This document shows positions 31,857-42,186 of a DNA stretch of 64,000 nt, in pieces. Under the pieces are notes generated by a model. That model was not told where the DNA came from. It was given only the letters and a program-made list of their open reading frames with translations, and searched no databases. Made by a program: the position numbers and the translations under genes. Source of the stretch: Jaltomata sinuosa (Eukaryota; Streptophyta; Magnoliopsida; Solanales; Solanaceae); contig QJPP01000843.1 of assembly GCA_003996215.1 (NCBI GenBank), forward strand, positions 186,001 to 250,000, in the 5' to 3' direction. The first letter of the stretch is position 1, and each line of letters opens with the position of its first letter.

Positions 31857-34007
31857 TGAACTATTGCTTGTCCTCAAGTAAGATACTCTCAAGGCAAGGA
31901 ATGAATTATTCTTTAGACTCAATTAAGGCACAAGAGACTAATCTATACTAAAAAAATAAGAAAAAGAATAAACAAAAGACTCAACTACGATGCTCATCTC
32001 AATTTGAACCACCACAAACTCAAGGCATTTGGCCATTTCAAAACTTTTATCAAAAAGGACTTCATTCTCATTTGACATCAGGGGAATTTTGTCATTTAAA
32101 ACAAGACTTTTGAGCTTCTCAAGTCATTGGCATGGACCGTCAAGGTTTGCCACAAAATTCGCCACGCAACTTTTCTCATTCATTCCTCTCAATTAAAATA
32201 GAGACTTGATGCTTCAATTCGAGTGCATAATGCCACTCACCACAAGAGAGGATCCCACTCACAATCATTCAATTCACAAGCACTCGGGCTTATAGGAGAA
32301 TCGAAAAGACTCTCACTCTCTTAAAGAAGTTCAGGTGCACACGCGTCGAACCATAGGCTTGTCCTTCATGTATATCTCCACTAATGTACGATAGCCAAAC
32401 TCGAAATCACCAATGACTTGCGAGTTATGATGTTGGATAGGGTTAAGGTAGGGATTTCATTTGGTTTTATACCAACCTAATGCTTTTTGTTCTCATTTCG
32501 AACACTGCTCATATTTTCAAATTTCAACTTCACCTTATTTCTCCCTCACACAACCCAAGATTTCTCCTTTTTACTCATGATCATTCAAACTTCTTGTTTG
32601 GTAGCACTTATTTTTGCTTAGTAGATAGAATTTTTGGAGCAAATTTTCAATGCAAACCGAATGTGCTACCTTGCACTTTTAGTGCACTTCTTTTCTTCTC
32701 CTCATTTGATCACCTACCCCCCCAAACTTAGGAATTTCCCTATGTTATCCTTCATCCCCCCCTAAACTTAGGCTTTTAGCCTACATTTTATTTTCAAGCA
32801 ATTAGGGAGGATGGGTGTCAAGATAGAGGTACCAAAAATGTTATGGTGTTAATAAGGTGCCAAAGAACGGTCACAAGCTCAAGGGGTTTCACTAGGGTCG
32901 AAGTCATGGGAAGTCATTTGGGCAAGTGGTTATCAAAAAGGGCCTAAGGTCATCTTCCAAGCTTGGTCACACCTATAGTTTCGCCTTGAATCACATTAGG
33001 GGCAAGTTCTAGATGACACTTATGCACAAGAATTAACGTAAAGACTCATCACACAAGGCATCATGCCACAAGACTTCTTTCATTAGTCTCAAAATCAATT
33101 GGGACAAATGATTTTCAATAAGATATTCTGAGTTCATTACACACTCATTTGTGAGTCAATCAAGCCAAAGCGAGAGTGTGCAAGTCATGAAAAGAGAATG
33201 CTTTTCCTCAAAAAATTCATTTCCCTTCTTCCTTTTATTTTCAACACAATTTGCCAAGAGAAATTTTTTGGTGGGCCCATTTCAAGATAAGAAACTAAGG
33301 ACTCGGTTCTAAAACTAAAACTTGGCATTTTCCCTTAAGAAAGTCGCCTTTCAATCTATCATAAGGAAACACCAACCCGGTTCGACACTAAAACAAAAAG
33401 TAAAGAAAAAGAAAATAATCAAAAACTTTTGCTCCTTGGGAAAGAACCGTGGTGTTAAGAAAATCCTCAGTGTTTATTTATAAACTACTATTAACAAGGC
33501 GATATCTAAGAACCCCCAACAAAAAATGGAGCATTGTCCCCAATGATATTAGCTAGAGAAAGCAGGACACTCCCTGATGAACTTGTGCAAAACTCATTAC
33601 AGGTGGTAGGGTTGTATCTTCAATCGCATAATATAAGCAGCCAATTTAGACTTCATTTTGTTTCTTGCTTATGCGAAGGTTGTGTGACACGTACTTTAAG
33701 GTATGTGAAATGCCCTAGTGATCGAATAGAGGTATGGATTTCTGGGAGGAACTGTCAGGTCTCTGCTAAGAGATGCGAAACTGGTGTGCGATGCGCACAA
33801 CTGCTCATGCAATCGCACACCAATCGCATGTTGTTTAGTCCACTTGTCAGCTTTCTGCTAAGCTCATGCGACCTGATGTGGGATGCGCACCTTCTGCGGT
33901 GCGACCGAATGAAGCACCGCACCATCTGATCATTGCTTAAACATAAGGAAGAAAAACAACATACAAAGTAAAACCAGAAAACAAGAAAAATACAGAAGGA
34001 AAACGTA
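31857..34007 (-). other. A1 3' non-coding region downstream of integrase
   Basis: About 2.1 kb with no supportable gene in either strand, although Athila elements may carry an envelope-like ORF here. It corresponds to 62270-64000 of element A2 in the opposite orientation. It includes internal G-rich tracts on - (near 32719 and 32750, AAGTTTGGGGG-like) similar to the true polypurine tract, and a segment near 33700-33910 dense in GCATCGCA/TGCGATTG-like words. Confidence 0.6.
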
Positions 34008-34025
34008 CTTGGGTTGCCTCCCAAG
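34008..34025 (-). other. Hairpin-capable motif in A1
   Basis: CTTGGGAGGCAACCCAAG on - can fold as a 6-bp stem (CTTGGG/CCCAAG) with loop AGGCAA. The same motif lies in A2 (62254-62269) and L1 (54221-54236), each just after the coding region. Confidence 0.6.
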
Positions 34026-34079
34026 AAGTTCTTGGTTTAACATCACGGCTCGACGAATGTACATCCCACTTAAGGCTCA

Positions 34080-35400
34080 TCTAAATAAATGGTTTCTACT
34101 ATTGCCACTTCTTTTGGAATGCCCAAGTACTTCTTAACTCGTTGTCCATTGACTTTGAAAGCCAATCCATCCTCGTTCTCCAATAATATGGATCTATTGG
34201 TGAAGACTTGAGGAATTTTAAAAGGACCCGACCATTTTGACCTTAGCTTTCACAGGAAAAGCCAAAGTCTAGAGTTGAATAGGAGCACCCAATCCCCCGG
34301 ATGAAACTCTCACCTTAAGATTTGTTGATCGTGATAGTGCTTCATTCGGGCTTTGTAGATAGAGGCACTTTCATACCCTCGCATCCATAATTCATCCATT
34401 TCATTGAGGTCTTCCACTCTAGAACAAGCGGCTCTCTCCCTATCTCAGTTTAGCTTCTTCAAAGCCCATATATCTTTGTGTTCCAATTCGACCGGGATAT
34501 GACAAGCCTTTCCAAAAACCAATTAGTAGGGGGACATTCTAATCGGGGTCTTTTAAGCTGTCATATATGCCCATAGTGCATCGTCCAACTTGCGTGACCA
34601 ATCCGTTTGGTGAACATTCAATGATTTTGAAAGGATGGACTTAATCTCCCAGTTGGACACCTCGACTTTATCGCTCATTTGTGGATGGTAAAGGTTGGCC
34701 ACTTTGTGTTTGACTTCGTATTTCTCAAGTAGACCGCTAAGCAACTTGTTGCAAAAATGCGATCCTCCATCACTAATGATGGCACGAGGGGTGCCAAACC
34801 TCGCAAAGATGTGCTTTTTGAGAACAGCAGTCACACTTCTCCCTTCATTATTTGGTAAAGCCACCACTTCGACCCATTTGGACACGTAGTCCACAGCCAC
34901 TAGAATATAGGAGTTCCCATGGGAGTTTGTAAAGGGCCCCATGAAATCGATACCCCATACATCAAACAATTTGACCTCAAGAATAGGTGTTAGTGGAAGT
35001 TCGTGATGTCGAGATATCCCCCCTCCGCGTTGACACTTGTCACACTCATTTACCAAATCATGGGCATCTTGGAACAAGGTAGGCCAATAGAATCCACTTT
35101 GCAACACTTTAGAGGCTGTGCGTATACCCCATGATATCCACCAACAGGTGATGAATGACATGCTCTAAGAATGGGTAACATCTCAATTTCTGGTATACAC
35201 CTCCGTATCATCCCATCGGCGCAAACTCATCCCAATAATATTTTTGAACATCGTGGAGATTTATTTTTTCTGATTCTAGTTCAATCCCTCTAGAAGTAGA
35301 TCGCTTGCGAAATAATTAGCAAAATCCACCAACTAAGGTGTTAAGTCATGAGAAGCAGCAAAAATTCTCTCATTCGGGAATGAGTCATTTATTTAAAGCT
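34080..35400 (-). pseudogene. A1 integrase, decayed
   Basis: Readable core at 35161-34553: zinc-binding part (CDKCQRGGGISRHHE), then FDVWGIDFMGPF, YILVAVDYVSKWVE, FGTPRAIISDGGSHFCNK and VANLYHPQ, holding the D,D,35E pattern. VDYVSKWVEA-like and GIDFMGPF motifs are Athila/Tat style. A stop ends the long frame at 34553. The C-terminal domain (about 34500-34080) reads with several stops: EFHPGDWVLLFNSRLWLF, then GPFKI. No chromodomain is seen. Confidence 0.85.
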
Positions 35401-36900
35401 CCCCCATAGGCCTTCCCTCTTCTTTCAAACACGATAAGTGGTCAGCCACTTGATTCTCACACCCTCTCCGGTTCTTCACCTCAAAATCAAACTCTTAAAG
35501 AAGTAACACCCACCAAATTAATTAGGGTTTGGCATCTTTTTTAGTCATGAATTACCTTATACGTGCGTGGCAGTGTGCACCACCACCTTAGTCCCTAAGA
35601 TATATGCCCAAAATTTCTCAAAAACAAACACCATAGCTAATAATTCTTGCTCTATAACCGTATAATTTATCTGTGCTGTGTTCAAAGTTTTGCTTGCACA
35701 ATATATCGGGTGAAAAATTTTCTTTCTTCGTTGACCAAGCACGGACTCTAAAGCTACACCACTGGCATCACACATAAGCTCAAAAGGCTTTGACCTGTCT
35801 GGTGCAATGATAATCGGGGTGGAGGTGGGCTTTTCTTTCAAGGTAAGGAAAGCCGTCATGCACCTACCATCAACGTCAAATTTTGCCTCATTTTCTAATA
35901 GCTTACATAAAGGGTAAGCCACTTTTAAGAAGTCTTTGATAAACCACGGATAGAATCCGGCATGGCCAAGAAAACTCTGGATGCCATTCACATTTCTCGA
36001 AGGGGGTAGCTTTGATTTAACCTCAATCTTTGCCTGATCAACTTCCAGCCCTTTTTCGGAGATCTTGTTCCCCAAAACTATCCCCTCCTTCACCATGAAA
36101 TGGCATTTTTCCCAATTCAATGCCAAATTTGTTTCCTCACACTTTTTAAGTACCTCCTCTAGGTGCTCCAAACAATTATTAAACTCATCCCCAACCACCA
36201 AAAAATTGTCCATGAAAATTTCCATTGTATCCTCTACCATTTACGAGAATATCGACATCATACACCTTTGGAAGGTGGCCGGAGTATTGCAAAGTCCAAA
36301 AGGCTTTCTTTTGAATGCAAACATACCATACGGACATGTGAAAGTGGTTTTTTCTTGGTCCTCTGAAGCGATTGAAATTTGATTGTACCCGTAATGACCA
36401 TCTAAAAAACAATAGAAGCCATGGCCCGCCAATCGGTCTAGCATTTTCGATAGTCCATGCATACTCTCCAATTGATCACAGGCCTGAGAGCGATTAACTC
36501 ATCTTTCTCATTGGCAATCACTATGATTCCTCCTTTCTTTGGCACACAGTGCACTGGGCTAACCCAAGTGCTATCGGATATGGAAAAAAACCACTCCTGC
36601 GTCCAACCATTTAATAATTTCTTTCTTCACCACCTCTTGCATTGGTGGGTTAAGCCTTCGTTGGTGTTCAATAGAAGGGATGCTTTCCTCTTGGAGGTTT
36701 ATTTTATTAGTGCATATTCCTGGAGGTATACCTATGATATCCGCTATAGTCCATACTAGAGATCTAATATGCTTCTTCAACACTTTAAGCAAAACGTCCA
36801 CTTGCTTGTAGCTCAATTTGTTGGAAATAATAACCGATAAGGTCTCGTTAGCACCCAAGTAGGCATACTTCAAATTGGAAGGCAATGGTTTGAGTTCCAA
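35401..36900 (-). pseudogene. A1 reverse transcriptase and RNase H, decayed
   Basis: The RT N-terminus is open at 36900-36571 (LKPLPSNLKYAYLG, then RRLNPPMQEVVKKEIIKWL). After a frameshift near 36570-36480 the palm appears at 36471-36241 (GFYCFLDGHYGYNQISI, PFGLCNTPATFQR). A stop at about 36241 precedes MEIFMDNFLVVGDEF, where the catalytic YxDD is altered to FMDN. RNase H follows (FELMCDASGVALESVLGQ, then YTVIEQELLAMVFVFEKF) and ends around 35557. Confidence 0.87.
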
Positions 36901-36964
36901 GATAGAAGGTTCAATGATTGAAGGTTTAGATGGTGGAGTTTGCCTGTTCTTTAGGTCAAGATCA

Positions 36965-37790
36965 AGTTTCTTTAGGGGTTAAGAGTAGGATCCCATGCCC
37001 ACCAATGCACAATAAACATTGTAAAATTCCTCTATCCCCTCACCATAATGATTTAATAGTACCCCTTCTAAGACTTCATCTAGGAAACCCTCTCTCATGT
37101 GCAAATCGACGCTTTCATCAATTTTTTCAGTTGTGAAATCCATTTGGAGATCACTCGATTGCCTCATAGATCTATTCACGTTGAAGGTGGCTTCCTCATC
37201 ATTCAATGCAAACTTCAACTCTCCTGAGTCCATTTTGCTCAATGTGCGCCCTCTTTTTAGACTAGGTTGCCCAAATATAATGGGTATCTCAAAGCTCCCT
37301 TTGCAATCAATTACCACGAAGTCCATAGGGAACACAAGTTGCCCTACCTTGATCAAAATGTCACAACCGATCCCCACGGGTTGCCTTATTACCGGTCTGT
37401 CATGAAGAACTCCATGTTTATGCTAGTGGGTTTCTCTAACTCCATTCGATTGAAAGTGGCTAATGACATGAAGTTAACACTCGAGTTTTCATCACACACT
37501 AACCTAGTGGACTTGTTAACTCCCTTCGTATCACAAACCGTGTGTACACTCGGCATCACCGCCTCTTTGGTGAAATTCCCCGCAAAAATTGCACTACTAA
37601 AAAAAGATAGTTGAACTACCCCAACATCCTCTAAGTTGCAAGTGGTGCATATATCTTTCACAAACTTGGCATACTCAGGCATTTTGTTAAAAGCGGTACT
37701 CGCACGCATATTGATGGTGATTTTCTTCAACATAGACCCAAAATTATTCGAATTTTCATCCATTCTTTCTTGCAAAAGTCGCTGAGGGAA
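36965..37790 (-). pseudogene. A1 protease region, decayed
   Basis: Open frames at 37775-37389 and 37377-36979 show NMRASTAFNKMPEYAKFVKD, then a degenerate aspartic-protease site (VCDENSSVNFMSLATFNRM where Athila proteins have a DLGAS-like site), and IGCDILIKVGQLVFPMDFVV with IIFGQPSL. The catalytic triad is not preserved. A frameshift lies near 37385. Confidence 0.8.
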
Positions 37791-37881
37791 TGGAGGTGTA
37801 CATGTAGGGAAAGGTTTGAGAACCTTAGTCTCCTTGCTCTCACATTAAACATCTTTAGTCAAACCATTCCCCCAGACATTC

Positions 37882-38604
37882 TTATTCCGAGGCTTGCTTG
37901 TAATTGGTGTTGCAACGACAACGCTTAACACCACTACCCTTCTCTTCATTCTCGGCTGGCCTAGATTTGAATTGCAAACTAAGCCAAAGCATTCTAGCTG
38001 AAATACGTTCAATGGCTATAGAGTGTGATTGCACGGTTTGGGAAAGACTTCCAAAGTTATGGCTCAACTCCTCAATGACTCTGTAGGTTGCCCCTACTTT
38101 CTCTAACACCTGCACAAGCATACTCTCCATTCTAGAGTCTTCATATTGTTTGTTCTGGCCTTGGTTCCCATATTCACATCTGCCTAAACTATGAGGACTG
38201 ACATGGGAACCCACCTCGTGGACAGTTGTAGACACATCATCACTACCATCATTCAAGATCTCACCATCTTCTACTGATCTCACACCCTCAAAAACACCAA
38301 TGGTGTTAATGGTTTCAACTCACTCATTTGAAACACTCCTTACCATAAATTCAAGAAGTGTGGAAGTGATTGATAACTCTTTATTCCTTCGTGCATCATT
38401 CTTTAACCAATCCTCAATCTCTTTAGCAGAGGGCGCACACATTGCTCCCTCGGCTCCCCAAAAATCCAACTTATAGGTCAACAAGGTATCAAAATTCAAG
38501 TGCGAATGGACTGAGTGAGAATACTGGCATTTCATTCTTAAGTGACGTGTGCTTGCAATCAACCATAAGTAAAAAACAAAAGTAAAAGAATCAAGTACTC
38601 TCAA
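37882..38604 (-). pseudogene. A1 Gag remnant, shortened
   Basis: Two frames, 38604-38320 and 38283-37882, contain AKEIEDWLKNDARRN and EELSHNFGSLSQTVQSHSIA, the latter typical of the C-terminal end of Athila/Tat-type Gag. Barely 800 bp separate the primer site from the protease, much less than a normal Athila Gag, so most of the capsid region seems deleted. Confidence 0.6.
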
Positions 38605-38645
38605 GCTGACTTCAAATCAACAATCAAAAATAGCTATCCACTCAA

Positions 38646-38664
38646 GTCCCCTACAACGACACCA
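38646..38664 (-). promoter_or_regulatory. A1 primer binding site (tRNA-Asp type, degenerate)
   Basis: On - the sequence four bases after the LTR reads TGGTGTCGTTGTAGGGGAC. The complement of plant tRNA-Asp 3' end begins TGGCGCCGTTGCCGGGGA, so the differences are mostly C replaced by T. Athila-lineage elements commonly use tRNA-Asp. Confidence 0.8.
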
Positions 38665-38668
38665 TTTT

Positions 38669-40168
38669 TGATGAATGCTCAAATTGTGCTCCCCAAAGTT
38701 GGAGGTCAAGACAATCGTGCAGCAAAACAAAATTTATAATTCCCAACAAGTGTCGGGGTCGTACCCAAGGGACTTGGAGCTAGCTAAATTAAGATTGTAT
38801 AGAATTGAGTTCAAAATGAGAGTAAGTCCTTAAACAAGAAAAGTAAAAGGTTGGGGGAATTGGAATATTGTAACTACAATCACAATTCAACTAAAAGAAA
38901 ATAAATAAAAGCGGGTGAACCAAATAGAGTAGGAAACTAGGGATGTGTATCCGATAGGGCTTTAATCATGGGTTAGAGTAATTATCAATTCATATTTATT
39001 CTCCCTTATCGACATAAGTAGAGTTGGTCATGGGTATGGATTATTACCTCTCGATCAACAACCATATATCCGATGATCTTGGTTAGAGCATCATCAGTTT
39101 GACCGACAAACAACAAACCTAAGCTTGGGGAGGTTACACTATCTCTAGCTTAGACCCTTAAGTGGGTGATTCCTTCGATAAGAGCTATTTCTAGCCTCAA
39201 ATGTAGATGGAGTCCCAAGTTCCCACAAGCAATTTCACATACGAAACAATGAAATCCTTTTTCAAGAAATCACATAGTCAAGTAATGAAAATTAATATTT
39301 TCAACCACCAATTTTAGGATTAAAACTTGGTGAAACTACTAGACCCATGTCAAATAAGAAATTATAAATATGAATTAACAACACTCACACCCATTTGTCA
39401 AGCACCCATGATCAACACACCCCTAGACTAGAGAAATTAGCTACTCATAGCAAAGGAGAGAGATATACAAACTGGGTAAGTCAAAATCCTCTTCATTAGA
39501 GATAAATCTCAAGTTCCAAGCTCAATTTGAGTACACAAATGTTTAACCAAAAGAATGGATTTGAACCCTCTTTTCTTTGGAGAGGAAAAACTTGTTCTCA
39601 AGACAAAAAGCTGTATAGAATATTCATGACTGAAGAAGAATATTTACAAATAAGCCTAAATGAGCCTTTTATAGCTTCCCAAAACATTACCAAAATTTAG
39701 GACAAAATTGCCCCTATGAGTGGTGTGTGGCATCACGGGCGTTCGTACGTCGTAATGTGCGTGTCGCATACCCTCTTCAGTTGGACCAATGACTTCAGCT
39801 GACTTTGGGATCTTCATGTGAAGGGGGTGCGGTTCAGACCTTGGGATGTGCACGTCGCACAACGACCGCACCCTTTAACAGTTGCTTCAGTGGCTTTCGC
39901 AACTTCATGCGTAAGAGGTGCAGTTGGCACCTGGGCTTGTGCGTGTTGTATGGCCGCTGCATCTTAGGTCATAATCTCTAGCTTTTCGAAACACTTCATA
40001 CCTCACTCCTTTTGAGATCTTATTGTGTCCATATCCTTGTTTTTCATCATTTAACAAAAGTACCTATATGGACATTAATAAAGGCCATAAGAACCTCCAA
40101 ATCTATTCAAAACATTGCAATAATTCATGGATTTAGGCTCAATAAGTTGGTAGATTACCGACTTATCA
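38669..40168 (-). repeat. A1 5' LTR (in element polarity)
   Basis: 1500 bp, uninterrupted, and so it shows the empty site for T1: near 40030 it reads GTCCATATCCTTGTTTTTC where the other LTR has T1 inserted in GTCCATTTCCTTGTTTCTC. Right target duplication CATTT follows at 40169-40173. Confidence 0.95.
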
Positions 40169-40464
40169 CATTTTCTTGTACGAACGATCACGTGTCTACA
40201 TTTTATTATGTTTTTTAAACCTGGGAAGATTCTTTATATTCTTTCTTAATTTTTTAAGTAGTAAATTATGGATGTAGATTCTTTGACGGATTCTTTGGTC
40301 TTATTCTTCATAATTCAAACTTATGTTTAGACACGATTTACTGTATGGAGGGGTGCTGTTGAGTGAGGGAAAGAGGTTGACATTAGATGTTAGCCTTGTT
40401 GTGCCAAAATTATTGAAATTGCCATATATTATGATCTTAAGCTAGCTGGGAAGAATGATTTTGA

Positions 40465-40975
40465 AGATTCAAAAGCTTGCTACTGTTAATATAATTATGT
40501 TATTTAAACACTTGAAAGTAGTTAAAAAAAGGTAAACTGCTATATAGTTATTGGAAGAAAGGTAGAATTTGGCTAGCAAGTACTCAAAATGTTTCATTTT
40601 CATTTCTTATCATCCGATATTTTTGATTATGGGAAATTGGTCTCCCTTTGTTCCAGATAGTGTTACCTTTTTTATATTTAGAAATATAATTTAAGTGATT
40701 AATGAAATGATAGTTACCAAAAACAAAAAACAAAAGTAATTTAAGACATTGTGCTTGATGGGGGAATTTATGGATGTGGTGTTGATGATGTTGCGATTTG
40801 ACACGGAAGAGAAAGCTAAAGCTAATGCCATTGCTAATGATTATACTTGCTAGTGTTAATATAATTATGTTGGTTGAACACTTGACAGTAATTAAAAAAA
40901 AGTAAACTTCTATATAGTTATTGGCAGTAGCAACAAGGTAGAATTTTGCTAGCATGTACTCAAAATGTTCCTTGC
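40465..40975. repeat. Imperfect direct repeat, about 135 bp
   Basis: The segment at about 40465-40600 (TTGCTACTGTTAATATAATT ... TACTCAAAATGTTTC) recurs at about 40848-40977 (TTGCTAGTGTTAATATAATT ... TACTCAAAATGTTCC), separated by about 250 bp of other sequence. Possibly an internal duplication of the CACTA interior. Confidence 0.8.
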
Positions 40976-41049
40976 ACCATATTGTTGTAACATATCTTTG
41001 TTTGCTAAGGTTGGCAGTTTTTTGAGTTTTGGGGGGGAGGAACATTTTT

Positions 41050-41850
41050 TTTCCCTAATATAACCACCTAAACAGGGGGTTGCTTTTATTAACCATCAAA
41101 ATATACAAAAGCAAGGATAACACTATACTCTGTGGCCAAGATATTACAACAAAAAGGAGTTATCTTGGCCCTAAACAATCGGAAGAAAAAAGTTCAACTT
41201 ACAACAAATTTAGACTTGTCATATTTAATTCTAAAACTTGGAAACTATCATTAGTCAAGTTCAAAAGGGCCTTTGCAACTACTAGGCAGTTGACAGAAAG
41301 AGTTGTAGTGCTTGGCCTTATCCAGAGTAGTTGCTATCTTAGCTAAAATCATCCGCTACTTGGTTTGATTCCCTGTAGCAATGATTTATTTGTGTCTCTT
41401 CTTGTCCTAAAACCTGTATTGTGTCTTCAATTATCTGATTGAACTTCCTATTATAAGTATTGTGATTTTTCATAAAGTTGGCAATCAACATAAAGTCAAA
41501 TTCTAATGTCAATTTTCTTATACTTAAGCTTATGCACCAGTGATCACCAAACTTGGTTGCAATAGCTTCAGATTGATTATTACTGCTGCAATCAATAGGT
41601 ATAGAAAAGACACTGATCATATTAACTGCCAGAATCATCTCTAATGATCCCCCATGCCTGCGGTTCCTTTTCCTTTCATGTAATAACCATCATCAATATT
41701 GTTTAGTATTAAGGATTGGTCTATGAGAGACTCCACAAGTCTACAAAGCTTCGGCCAAGCCATTGTTGTATCACATTTAGGGAAGGCAACACCAATAGTA
41801 GTTCTAATATTCAAGCTTATGTTATGCACCATTTTGTAAAACACAAAACT
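41050..41850 (-). pseudogene. LINE-like RNase H fragment
   Basis: On - the frames at 41844-41641 and 41638-41339 give AWPKLCRLVESL and then SEAIATKFGDHWCI, LEFDFMLIANF and NHCYRESNQVADDFS. This is the pattern of the plant RNase H (RVT_3-type) found in non-LTR retrotransposons and related ribonuclease H-like proteins. A stop and shift join the two frames; similarity fades left of 41339. It is a fragment only, inserted in or captured by the CACTA element. Confidence 0.65.
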
Positions 41851-42186
41851 CTTCTACTCCCTATACGATTGTTTGGTCATAATATTTAATTGTTGTCTGT
41901 TGCTGATTTCCTCGTTGTATATCTATCAATTCTTGACCTTTTGTTAATTTTAAATACTTTTTAATCTCTTGTTTACATCATAGGTTAATTACCAAACAGA
42001 TAGTATATTTGCACATCATATTTCTAAAGATCAGTGACATAATTTTTTTGTAGGTGGAGAAAATGAAAAAATGGAAGGCGAAGGCATTAAAGGTCTTAGT
42101 TAAGAAGATTTGGATGTTTTTTGAAATTTGTTCTAGGATATTTTTTATATCGATTGGAACATTATGAAACTTGTGTCGTATATAAC

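Larger units (their letters stand above)
18800..40168 (-). mobile_element. Athila-type Ty3/gypsy LTR retrotransposon A1, coding on minus
   Basis: LTRs of about 1.5 kb (18800-20165 plus 31712-31844, and 38669-40168), each starting TGATGAA and ending CTTATCA on +, are flanked by CATTT at 18795-18799 and 40169-40173. The left LTR (3' LTR in element polarity) is split by element T1. Primer site and polypurine tract are both recognisable on -. Gag, protease, RT, RNase H and integrase remains read leftward; integrase and primer type place it in the Athila/Tat side of Ty3/gypsy. Without T1 the element is about 9.8 kb. Confidence 0.95.
40169..42186 (+). mobile_element. CACTA element, segment 2 of 3
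   Basis: About 2 kb between A1 and T2, read as CACTA interior because CACTA exons lie left of A1 and the CACTA 3' end lies right of T2. A lysine-rich stretch (GGTGGAGAAAATG, about 42053-42110) following TTTTTTTGTAG looks like a final exon of the gene. Also includes a 150-bp imperfect direct repeat and a LINE-like RNase H scrap on -. No other gene supported. Confidence 0.6.

Noticed and set aside
33534..33929. 131-codon plus-strand frame in A1
   Set aside because: Antisense to the element, in the non-coding 3' region, and not open in A2; an envelope-like gene was considered but no signal peptide or membrane pattern was seen.
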